DNA of 64,000 bases. Source: Malania oleifera (Eukaryota; Streptophyta; Magnoliopsida; Santalales; Ximeniaceae). Positions within the stretch are counted from its first letter, which is position 1, and every line of letters begins with the position of its first letter. The stretch covers positions 13,733,936-13,797,935 of the forward strand of contig NC_080422.1 in assembly GCF_029873635.1 (NCBI RefSeq), in the 5' to 3' direction. Position numbers and translations under genes: made by a program. Below the pieces are notes generated by a model. That model was not told where the DNA came from. It saw only the letters and a program-made list of their open reading frames with translations, and ran no database searches. Of this stretch, positions 37,395-47,235 are shown piece by piece.

Positions 37395-37690
37395 CTCAAA
37401 ATGGAGTGTAAATATTTATAACACCCATCTTGGAAAGAATATTATAGAAAATATTGTAACCGAGGGGCTTAGTCAAAATATCAGCTAATTGAGCAATAGA
37501 AGAAACATGTAATGTTTTCAAAGTGTCTGCCAATAATTTTTCTCTAACAATATGACAATCAATGTCAATATGTTTTGTATGTTCATGAAAAACTAGATTG
37601 GCGGCTATGTGCTAGGCAGCCTCATTGTCATAGAAAAAAAAAAGCACAACTGGTTTATAATGGGTGACAAGTAAATCGTTCAACAAATGT
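37395..37690 (-). mobile_element. Copia RNase H end fragment
   Basis: The minus strand shows typical C-terminal copia RNase H sequence (HTKHIDID, HVSSIAQLADILTKPLG, SKMGVINIYT) running up to the outer 3' LTR. Fossil. Confidence 0.8.
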
Positions 37691-37696
37691 TGTAAC

Positions 37697-37977
37697 TGTA
37701 GAGACCCAGGAAATTTAAATAATAAGAAAATAGGAAAATGAGGAAATTCAGTTTGGTGAAGACCAAACCGTCGATGATTTGGAGAGGGGCATAGAAAATC
37801 GTCGACGGTTTTGTATTTACCGCGAGCCGGTTACAAAAAAAGGGTAAAACGGGCAAGTTAAAAACCCAAACCGTCAACGGTTTTGTAAAGGGTGTAGAAA
37901 ACTGTTGACTGTTTTGTCTGCACTGCTGATTTTAAAAGGAAGTCTCGCGAGCTTCATTTGTTAAATCAAAACAAAAT

Positions 37978-38012
<35 letters not shown>

Positions 38013-39768
38013 AACCCTACAACCCTAATCCCCTTCTCTCTTCATTTTTTGATCCGATTATAGCCTGTTTTGACGATCAAAATCTACCATAAGGTTCGTG
38101 GGGTGATTCTCTACAAATTAACCGGAGCGAATCGTTGAGTTTGGGTTCCAAGGTACTACTCCAAAACGAGGCTAAGTAAGGTATTTTAGGGTTTAATTGT
38201 TAATTTGGAATATATGGGGCCTAGGAAATGCTAAATGAGAAATATTCTAGGGGTTAAGCTGATTAATTTGGGGAAAATATAATTTCAGGGTTTTGAACTT
38301 CGAACGCCGTGGGGTGTGGATTTAGGGTTGTTAGCAGGCCTCTCAGTAAGCCAGGTAAGGGGATAGATTAAGTTAGGTAATTTAGAAATTTATATATGAT
38401 TTAGTATAGTTTTTGGGAATACTAATGTTGAACTAAGGAAACTTTGAAAACAGATTTAATATTATTTTGTCAACAAAATATGTTTTCTCAGGCCAAATAA
38501 TTTATTACAGAGTAGTACTCACTTGTGTGTGGCATGAGTATAAATTTTACTGTAAATAATGATATGTCGGAATATTTTATGAATTCACAGTACAAGCATG
38601 AATTGATGACAGTTTTTAGAAAAACTATAAATAGTACAGAAATTATATTTTCAGTATATTATGATATTTAGCCGGTACAGATGTCGTGATTATTCAATCG
38701 GCCCAGATACCGTGATTATTCAATCGGCCCAGATGCCATGATTATTTAGACGGCATAGATGTCGTAATTATTTAGCCGGCCCAGATGTCGTGAACATATT
38801 TATATATATAACAGTTTATTCAGAAATTATGGTATGACAAATTTTATGCAGAAATATGAAATGAGATATGTTTTAATTATATATTATATGTGTATGTTGG
38901 TTATAGTAAAACTTTGGTATTGTATATAAGGTTAAATAAATCATGGTTTCTACTGCATAGTTGTCATGTATGTATGGATAGGTATATCCCGGGTTTCCTC
39001 TGGGGTCTAGGTTGATTTAGTGTATGTTTTATGGTATCAGAGTTATTATTATTATGTAGTAAAAAAAATATAGCAAAATTTTTTGGGCATTACAATTGTC
39101 GTATCAGAGCCTAGGTTGTTAGGTTCTGTAGACTTTAGTCTACAGCGAAAACAATACCAGAGTATAGGAATAGATTTTGGAGAAAAGAGTTAATGGGGTA
39201 GATCAGGATTTTAGTAAGTCAATGCTGGGAAGTTAAGATGAGCATTTAGGGTTTTGTTCCGCATGCTAGAAGTAGGATTTTTGTGGTGGTTTCCGTGTCT
39301 TTCCTAGGGTGACGATTTTAGGAAGGTCATAGTAAATTATTGTTGGGTTGTGTTTCTAAATTGCTGGACTGAATCTTAAATTGAGAATAAGGACGTCAAG
39401 TTAATTGATGATATGAGATTATAGTTAAATAAATATATTAATTATGCTATGAAGATAGGGTCATCAGATTATGTTTATTTTCGTTTCAGGATGGACCTTG
39501 GGGGTAGCAGTGCTCACGTCAGTGGTTATGATGGTACAAGGCCCTCTCATATGAGCAATGGTGATTCAGACGCAGTTCTACGCAATGTAGCTCAGTAGGT
39601 TATGGCTGAGATTGCGCGGAGTTCTAGGGAGCAGGGAGGCCCTTTAGCAAATCAGGGTTGTACTATAGAGTGGCTCACCAAAATGAAGCCTCCGGCTTTT
39701 TCAAGGAGTACTAACTTGATTGCGGCAGAGAACTAGGTGCAAGAAATGGAAAAGATACTGAAAAAACA
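37697..39768 (+). mobile_element. Truncated gypsy: 5' LTR plus start of gag
   Basis: The LTR (37697-39094) runs from TGTAGAGACCCAGG to GGGCATTACA. A primer-site-like GTCGTATCAGAGCC follows at 39099-39112, then a gag beginning near 39492 with the Tekay-like phrase WLTKMKPPAFSRS. It stops at about 39768 with no pol or 3' LTR. The LTR has a (CT)n block (37980-38012), a 29-bp tandem repeat and four GTCGAC-type motifs (37765-37915) ahead of TTTTAAAAGG. Confidence 0.75.
38668..38795. repeat. 29-bp tandem repeat in an LTR
   Basis: About five units of CGGCCCAGATGCCGTGATTA with small changes. It lies at the same relative place as the 33-bp repeat at 20825 in another LTR. Confidence 0.85.
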
Positions 39769-39779
39769 AACAAACCTTG

Positions 39780-41403
39780 CATAACTCTTAACAATGATAA
39801 CTGTGGGTTAATATATAATAAAATGAGGATAAGCATAGGTAAATGAGGGTCTAAAATCATATATTTCGGGGACTCGTCATAAAAAATCATAATCACTAGT
39901 AGGCTTTCGAGACCATACCTTATAGGGTGTTTTTCCCCCTATTGTAGATGACGGTGGACGGTTGATGAGATGATACGCATATTTAACAACCTCAGGCCAA
40001 AACCTTTTGTCCAACCCAATATTAGACAACATACATCGAACTTTCTCTAGTAAATTCTAATTCATGCGCTTTGCCACCCCAACTAATTTTTTCCACTTAA
40101 GAAAAATATCATGCACTTCATTTTTATGTTTCATAGAATACATCCAAACTCTTCTGGAAAAATCATCAACAAAAGTGACAAAATAATGCATACCACCCAA
40201 TGAAGCAGTTTTAGTAGGTCCCCATACATCTGTGTAAATGTAGTCTAAAATACCTTCAGTCTAGTAGATTGCAGTGTCAAATTTCACTCTAGTCTGTTTC
40301 CCCAGAATATAATGCTCATAAAATTCAAGTTTACATACCTTTGCACCCTTCAACAAGCCTTGCTTAGCCAATTGTTGCAAAGGTTCTTCACCTACATGTG
40401 TCAACCGCATATGTCATAACCTGATTGTATTTGAAATTACATTTTTCTCATAAACAACAGCTTCTAGGTCAATCACTGTACTACCTTGTAAATAATACAA
40501 GTTATTTTTTCTTAAACCTTTCATCACCACAAGCGCACATGATTTAATCTTTAAGGTTCCATTCTTCAAAGTAGTAAACCCTTTAAATTCTAAAGCACTC
40601 AATGAAATTAGATTTTTATTTAGGCTTGGAACATACCTAACATTAGTCAAGGTTTTAATAGTTCTATCTTTACATTTCAACTGTATTGATCCTATTCTAG
40701 TTGTTTTACAGGTATTATCATTTCCCATAAAAACAACCCCACCATCTATTTCTTTAAAATTAGAAAATCATTCCCTATTGGGACACATGTGATAGGAACA
40801 ACCAGAATCCAAAATCCGCTCACCAAAATAGTGTAACGAAGATGTTCCAACAAGAGAATAATCTAACTCACTTCCATCATGCTTGGCTATATTGGCATTA
40901 GAATGTACTTTGCTCTTATTCTTCTGCTGCAATTTAGGGCAATCTTTCTTCCAATGCCCTTTCTCATGACAAAATACGCATTCATCTTTAGCATGTCTCC
41001 TATGAGATTTACTTCTCCTTCTAGGTTTGTGATTCTGAGAACGTACCCTTATTGTTAGTGCTTCTATTTTTTCCTTATGGACCCTCTGATCCTTCTTTTT
41101 GTATTCAGTACTAATCAATGTAGTACAAACAGCATCAAAAGTAACTTTATCTTTCCCATACAATAAAGTGGTAATCAGATGTTCATAATCACCAGGGAAA
41201 GAATTTAGTAACAATATGGTTTTATCCTCATCTTTCACATTTTCATCCAAATTTAACAAATCAGCCAAAATTTTATTGAAAGCATTTATGTGGTCATTTA
41301 TCGAAATACATGGTTGATACTGGAAGCAAAACAATTTCTTTTTCAAATAGAGCCTATTTTTCAAACTCTTCATCATAAATGTATCTTCCAATGTTTTCCA
41401 CAA
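39780..41403 (-). mobile_element. Copia gag, protease and integrase fragment
   Basis: The minus-strand gag has LYLKKKLFCFQYQ and a CCHC knuckle CVFCHEKGHWKKDC. The protease active site appears as ILDSGCSYHMC. The integrase part includes IYTDVWGPTKTAS and the HYFVTFVDDFSR core at about 40170-40240. The gag resembles Tnt1/Tork-type elements. Fossil with several breaks. Confidence 0.85.
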
Positions 41404-41589
41404 TTTTTTTTATAGATATCTCCCTCATAACACAATATTTCTAATTTTTAGTGAGACATAGACGAATTGTACCACATGACTAACAATTGATCTTTACCCA
41501 ATCTCTGTCACCCATATCCACTGGTTTATCATCCAAAGCAATATCTAATTCTTGCTAATATAGGATGTCGATCATCTTACATTGCCATA

Positions 41590-42132
41590 TGTAACGACCT
41601 GCTATTTAATTGGGTTTTTTTTATTTTTTATACTATAACATTTAAAATGTTCTGATACCACACTAGATTAAACCCAATCATCAACCTAAGCAGCGAGAAG
41701 CAGAAATCAAATAAACATAACCATATGTAATTATATAAAATATCAGAGTGCTAAAATGTTTCCTAATATATACATATATAACTGTTCCCCAAAATACCCA
41801 CGACTAGCTAGGGCTATACAAAAATACTCCAAAACAATTACTCACTCTCTATTGACAGGGCAGTACTAAAACCCCTCTACCTGCGAGCCTGATCTGCTTG
41901 TCTACCTGGATCACCTGAAAAATGTTAAATTAATTGGGATGAGCCAACGCTTAGTAAGAAGAAATATGCTATTGGTAGTGTGTGGCAAATGAGTTACAAT
42001 ACTGTGAAAATCTATTACTATATAATCATGTATCACTGAATATGTAAAGTACAATACCAGTAATATAAATCATCATCTTTTATCTGTTGCTTAACTTTTT
42101 TATACTTTAGGCTTCTACTGAAAATACTTCTA

Positions 42133-42164
<32 letters not shown>

Positions 42165-43613
42165 TCTGTCTCTATAAATCTATATAAACATAGTAATAAC
42201 TGAAATCTTCCCTGTGAATAATTGTGTCATGATTTAACCCCTCATGACAGGGTTGTGCGGCCCGTAGGCGGGATCTACCCTGGCTGGCCAACTAGGAATA
42301 GAGCACTATACTCCATAGGTCTGATCAGCCCTCCTCTACCCATATCTGATGGGGAGTCTGTCCACTTGTGGGCTCTATGCGATCGACCTTTATACCGCGT
42401 ATTATCTGAATATGTGGTTGCACTCTATATACTGTATGTAGCTACGGTACCGTGCTCTGTAACTGTATGGTCCAACAGAGTCTGATACTATATAATACAT
42501 CTCTATATACAACTATTTGTTTTACCATGATTCTGTAATAACTGTATAAACCATAACGCTGTAGAAAACTGTATCTATATTAACCGTGTTTCTGTAATTA
42601 ACTGTAAATTTGTATGTCATGGTACTGTAAAACTGTATAATCATGGTATTTCTGTAATTGCTGTAAAATACATTCACTGTCTGCATATTCTGTAAAACAC
42701 ATCTCAGAAAAATACTGTAAAGCATGTTTCTATACTATATCTATATTCTCAAGTCACACAGTAATTTTAAAACATATTAATCATATTTGACAAATTGTAT
42801 AAATCTCTGTTGTGAATAATACTCTGGTAGAATATATATAAATTTATACTAAAATCATACTCGAATAACCTAGCATAGCCTATTTCCCTTACCGAATTTT
42901 TGCTAAAACCCTCCTACTGTAACGGGTCCTACACTCGCAGGGTTCTCCACTCAACACCCTGAAAACCATAAATCTTAGAACAAAACATTACTATTTCTAC
43001 GTCTATTACATTTCTTACAACTGTTGAAAACCCAAATTCCAAATAAAAGAACTTACCCTAGATTTGGGATGAATTTCGACTTCGTTCCACCAACGATCCA
43101 CTCCGGCAGACTTGAAGAGAACTCCGTAAAGAGTGTCATGGTAGCCTCAGATCGTCGATCTGAAAAACAACGGGGCCGAAATCGAAGAGAGAAGAGGGAG
43201 AGGTCGTAAGAGAGAAGAGTGAGAGAGTCTGCGCTGAAATTCTGCGTCAAAACTTTGTTTAAGCACTATTTATACTGCGGGATTCGTCAACGAGCCACGT
43301 CACCTCGTCGACGAGTCCTATAGGAAGTTAATCGACGAACCTGCACCTTCATCGATGAATTTCAGACTTCTCAAAAATCCTCTCGGTATCTTCTCACCAA
43401 CAAAATGGGACCTCATCGACAAGATCCCAAAGTACCCTCGTCGACAAAATACCTATGTTCGTTGACGAGGCCTGGAAAATTTTCTTGGAAATTTTTCCTC
43501 CAAAATGCAATGTCGTCGACGAAGTCAGCTGCCTCCTTCTATTACTATTTCCATTTCTCTCCCTCGTTATTATTTAAATACTATTGTTCTTCGAGTCACT
43601 ACACTATACCAAA
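41590..43613 (-). mobile_element. Solo LTR (same family as 34664), minus orientation
   Basis: On the minus strand it runs from TGTAGTGACTCGAAGAA (43613) to GGTCGTTACA (41590), flanked by CCATA (41585-41589) and CTATA (43614-43618), a near-perfect 5-bp duplication. It contains no coding domains. An (AT)n block is at 42135-42165. Confidence 0.8.
43262..43530 (-). promoter_or_regulatory. GTCGAC palindrome array and TATA box (minus)
   Basis: Eight variants (CCTCGTCGACGAGT, GTTCGTTGACGAGG, GTCGTCGACGAAGT, ATTCGTCAACGAGC and others) at 43272-43528 are followed, on the minus strand, by AGTATAAATAG (about 43265-43275). The arrangement is the same as at 34765-34964. Confidence 0.55.
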
Positions 43614-43997
43614 ATTATTGGTACCATCAAATTTCTCCACCTCAAACCAAGTATTAGCTATCGTCTTTGACAATGATGTTGAAGTTGTTGGGGTTGGAGT
43701 TCATGTGGACAATGTTTTTTCTACTACTGCACTAGTTTCTGTCATCTTCTATATATTCGATAGCAAACAACAAAGCAAAAGGCCTAGAATGAATAGTATG
43801 CACCAACTGTGTCTACTCTGTTTTATCCTATGAAATTCTACTTTGACTAGGCCAACCTCCAAGGAGCGACTGAGTCGCAATGGTCTCTAAGCACTCTCTA
43901 ATACAAGGTCTTTCTTAGGCATCAAACATGGAATCAAGGATCCTAACGGAAACATTTCCGTATCGATACTATTCAACTTAGCTCTGATACCAACTAT

Positions 43998-44388
43998 TGT
44001 TCCTAGCACCCCACTTGTGCCAAACACCAATACTATAACTAATTTTATTGAATATAAAAAAAAAAACTAAAGTAATGCAGAAACTAATAATAAAATATGA
44101 CAATAAAGAACAAGACAAGAATTTACGAGGTTCAGTACAAAATTATGTACGTCCTTGAGCGTCGACAATCAATCCACTATTTCCAAGTAAATTACAACTT
44201 CAAGGTGTGATTTACAAATGGAGAGGTGAGCTCTTTATATGGCTTCAACCTTGAGTCCAAAATATATTTCCCGCCAATGTGGGACAAGCAAAAAACTTCA
44301 AAACAACTTTCCCAGCAATGTGGGATAAACAAAAACCAACAAATCTCTACCTTGACGATAAATTCAACAAATTTTTTAGTCACCAACA
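43998..44388 (-). repeat. Copia LTR with primer site
   Basis: 391 bp, minus-strand TGTTGGTGACTAAA to GGTGCTAGGAACA, followed within a few bases by TTGGTATCAGAGC (43981-43993), the tRNA-Met primer site, and then by the sequence leading to the gag at 41403. It would therefore be a 5' LTR, yet it is also preceded by an RNase H end. Confidence 0.75.
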
Positions 44389-44399
44389 CTCTCTAGAGT

Positions 44400-44925
44400 T
44401 CCACATCATCGGTGCCTTCCAAAAATATTCAGACTTGCAGGATATTGAATAAGTTCAAACAATGTTTGAACTTGATTGTTGTCACAATCTTGGTCAACAT
44501 ATCAACGGGATTTTCAGCTGTAGCAATCTTCTAAAGGAGTATTTTGCCTTCATCAATTATATCCCATATAAAGTGAAATTAAACATTGATGTGTTTCATT
44601 TGTGCAAGATACACTTAGTTCTTTGTCAAATGAATAGTACTCTGACTATCACAGAACACAACAATGTGCTTCTGAACAACTCTCAAATTTTCAAGTAACT
44701 CTTGCAACCAAATAGCTTCCTTAACAACCTCTGAAGCTATCATATACTTTGTTTCTATTGCAGACAAAGTAATGGTAGATTGTAAGATAGACCTTCAACT
44801 CACTGAACCATTAGAAAATGTAAAAACATATCCAATAGTTGATCGACGTTTATCTAGCAACACATTGATCAATAGAATTATTTTTCTCAAATACTATACC
44901 AATATCAATAGTATTCATAATGTAT
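44400..44925 (-). mobile_element. Copia RNase H end fragment
   Basis: The minus strand shows the RNase H region (RRSTIGYVFTF, LSAIETKYM, MKHINVYFHFIWDII, TTIKFKHCLNL). It ends right before the LTR at 43998-44388. The upstream RT part is missing. Fossil. Confidence 0.8.
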
Positions 44926-44959
44926 CATAAAATCCATTTCACAGCTTTCCAATGTCCTT

Positions 44960-45165
44960 TACAGGGTAAATCGTAAACGATTTCAGGCATAGAGCAAACC
45001 GTCGACAATTTCTAACAAAGAGCAAATCGTCAATAAATCCATTCGTAACCATCGACAGTTTGTGAGACGGTTTTCGACAAAGAGCAAACCGTTGATAAAT
45101 TCATTCATAACCATCAACGGTTTGTATTCTAAAGCTGACATCACCATCTTGGAGTGTAAATTTAA
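44960..45165 (-). repeat. Remnant of the outer copia 5' LTR
   Basis: Matches 37200-37394 in order, including five GTCGAC-type motifs. It adjoins CPS copy A exon sequence at 45166. Confidence 0.65.
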
Positions 45166-45394
45166 TAGTCGTGTTTGTACATTTTGAGAGCGATGGGGAC
45201 TTCTTCTGCTTCGCAGAGCAGTCAACACAGGCGGTCACCAGAATGTTTAACTTGTATAAAGCTTCTCAATTGGTGTTTTCGGGAGGGAAGATACTTGAGG
45301 ATGCCAATAATTTCTCATGCAAATTTTTAAAGAAAAACAAGTTACCAAACAGCTCCTTGATAAGTGAATTATAATCAAAGACTTACCTGGGGAG
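45166..45394 (+). pseudogene. CPS copy A exon after the DIDDTA exon
   Basis: It encodes VHFESDGDFFCFAEQSTQAV, then TRMFNLYKASQLVFSGGKIL, ending before a GTATGT donor (45395). It corresponds to the block containing FFCFAGQS..AVTGMFNLYRA in CPS enzymes. Near 45335 the frame is lost, so the LLDKWIIIKDLPGE segment seen in copy B is out of frame here. This is the last surviving piece of copy A; the homologous intron continues for only about 50 bases. Confidence 0.85.
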
Positions 45395-45409
45395 GTATGT
45401 GTGTATATA

Positions 45410-45436
45410 AACACACACACACACACACACACACCC
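45410..45436. repeat. (CA)n microsatellite
   Basis: About 27 bases of CA in the intron after the last exon of copy A. Copy B has a shorter CA stretch at the same place (about 51010). Confidence 0.95.
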
Positions 45437-46069
45437 AAAGAGATACTTTAAAATATTATTACAATATTTCTTATTATGGTTAAAAAATAAAGAAAAATCA
45501 ACTCTTAATAATGTGTTAAATTAATTATAACCAAATGCAGAAAAAAAAAATATCAGTGTTGCCAAATTGAAACATTGTAAAATGCCCATGTAATTTTTTT
45601 TTAATCAAACAAAGGTTAGATGGTAGGTATGACATAAGTAAACGGGTATAGTATATAAGACAATAAATGGTTGAAACATATGATTTTAGGAGGGATTATT
45701 CGCCTAGTTTTTGATACAAAAAGGAAAATTTTTGCACTCTTTATTGTGTTTGTTTGTGCTTGTGTCCAAACATTTGGTTGATCTCTTCAGCCTATTAATT
45801 CTAATTTCATTTAAGTTCGTTCAAGGAATTTTTTTTAGCAAAAAAAAATTATGCGATCATTTTTCTACCCAAAAAAAAAAAAATAGGATCTAATTTTTTA
45901 TATAAAGTAATTGGAAAGTATCAAAGTTGATTTGAATGCCTCGAGCGCTCGTCAAAGCTAAAAACTAAAATGCATTTACGCATATTAAATACACTAACAA
46001 ACTAATTTTTACTCTACCTAATACCTATATTCAATTCCTTCCCCCTGAAGAAATGCAAAAGAGCAAAAC
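45437..46069 (+). other. Region upstream of CPS copy B
   Basis: AT-rich, with no gene. 45880-46020 resembles 60735-60840 (shared TTGATTTGAATGCCTMGAGC and GCATATTAAATA), and 46020-46069 resembles 33240-33285. This is the likely promoter region of copy B, but no clear TATA box could be assigned. Confidence 0.45.
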
Positions 46070-46896
46070 ATGTCTTCCAAAGCATCCACCCTCCCCTTTG
46101 GCCTCTCTCCAACATCTCCCAGCCTCCAAACATTCCCCAAAATCTTTCACTGGTAAGCATGTGCTTTCTTACTAATATATATGTATGACTGCCTCATTCT
46201 TTATCCATGCCCTTTATCTACTAGTCATTTAAGATACAAATGCAGAAATAATCCACTCTCAATATGAAATTTCAAACCTATTAATTACACGATCTAACTT
46301 AAAAGGAACGATTCTTTCCTACAAAATTTAAAATCTGTCAAATTATACTCATACAAATGAGAAAAATACTTTAATGTGAATATTATTAATATAATTTCAC
46401 ACCATTTTAACTAATAGATTCAGGCATTAAAATAACATTTTGTAATTAGTAGGTTTAAATTTCTTATAAAAGAACCGTTACTTTTAAGTATACTGTATAC
46501 ACCGCTTTGCATGTTAATTTCTTAATGTTTGTCCTTTTTTAATTCAAAAGTAATACAAAACTTTTGACATATTCACATTACGTGAGTTTTGACATATTTT
46601 TTTATATTCAAAAGTGTATATTCACATTCATATTTAAGTATGCACAAAAATTGATTGTGCATGCAGAAAACAATGGGATACAGTGGCAGGAGATTGTGGA
46701 GGATGACATAGAAGGGAAAGCTCCAAAGGTAATTTTAATTTCACCATTTGACTCATTTTATTTTACTCTCTGTGAGCAATGGAAGCTCCTAATGAGTATA
46801 TAAACAGTCTTAGCCGATGAGTAAATTGCATTTGTTGATCTTCAAAAACGAAGAATTCATTTCTAGTAAGCGTGAGCAGTCATTGATTATGCCCAA

Positions 46897-46952
<56 letters not shown>

Positions 46953-47069
46953 GATTTTGATTATGTCTTTGGGTTGAAATGAATGATTAAGGTTTATGAA
47001 TCGAATGATGAGATAAAGGAACGCGTTGATAGAATAAGATCAATGTTGGGATCCATGGGAGATGGAGAC
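46070..47069 (+). pseudogene. CPS copy B, exons 1-3
   Basis: Exon 1 from ATG at 46070 gives MSSKASTLPFGLSPTSPSLQ, Ser/Thr-rich as expected of a plastid transit peptide, ending at GTAAGC (46153). Exon 2 has NNGIQWQEIVEDDIEGKAPK; exon 3 has YESNDEIKERVDRIRSMLGS then MGDGD, the region before ISVSAYDTAW in CPS. With the 46070 start, exons 1 and 2 do not join in frame; an ATG at 46053 would join in frame but gives a less transit-like start, so either the true start or an indel is uncertain. Exon 3 breaks off at a SINE. Confidence 0.75.
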
Positions 47070-47235
47070 TTGTGACTTTGGTAACCCTAAAGCCATGAGT
47101 TCGATTCCCCCTTGAGAGTTTACTCCAGTGAATTATCAGGGGTGCGTCAATGGGCAAGTGGCTTCGACCCTTATGTTTGGTGCCGCATCATAATGTCCAA
47201 AGTGACGCAATGATGGCTGGAGTTCCGAATTATCA
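47070..47235 (+). mobile_element. SINE (tRNA-related) in CPS copy B exon 3
   Basis: It shares its order of phrases with 61321-61540 (minus): TTGTGACTTTGG, an RNA polymerase III B box GAGTTCGATTCCCCC, GGGGTGCGTCAATG, TTTGGTGC.GCA and a TGATGGCTGGAG end. The 5' part with the A box is missing; it starts exactly where exon 3 stops. Confidence 0.7.

Larger units (their letters stand above)
37021..45165 (-). mobile_element. Nested copia/gypsy block inserted at a CPS exon edge
   Basis: An 8.1-kb block separates the intron end of CPS copy A (...GATTAGACGT, to 37020) from its next exon (CGTGTTTGTACATTTT, from 45166); in copy B these are adjacent. Both ends carry matching LTR sequence (37200-37394 and 44960-45165), so the outer unit is a minus-strand copia. 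Inside lie a truncated gypsy (37697-39768), copia gag-protease-integrase (39780-41403), a solo LTR (41590-43613) and a further copia LTR with an RNase H piece (43998-44925). Everything is broken, in many places; target duplication at the outer ends is imperfect. Confidence 0.75.
33235..45394 (+). pseudogene. CPS-type diterpene cyclase, copy A (dead, split by insertions)
   Basis: A class II diterpene cyclase relative, the family that converts geranylgeranyl diphosphate to copalyl diphosphate in plastids. Pieces in order: leader and intron 1 (33235-33640, matching 46020-46520 but with exon 1 deleted); a central exon in two tandem copies (33644-33940); an exon with NVYLVDLFER (34086-34284); the exon with the class II acid motif DIDDTA (34453-34564); and, after insertions, an exon with HFESDGDFFCFAEQSTQAVT (45166-45394). 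It has lost exon 1, exons 2-5 and everything after 45394. It also has a one-base deletion near 34550, a donor GT changed to AT at 34285, a 78-bp insertion with a stop in the 34086 exon, and a frame loss in the last exon. A solo LTR (34664-36874) and a nested block (37021-45165) divide it. Confidence 0.88.

Noticed and set aside
47070-47110. B-box-containing sequence as a tRNA gene
   Set aside because: Matches a SINE shared with 61321-61540; no acceptor stem.
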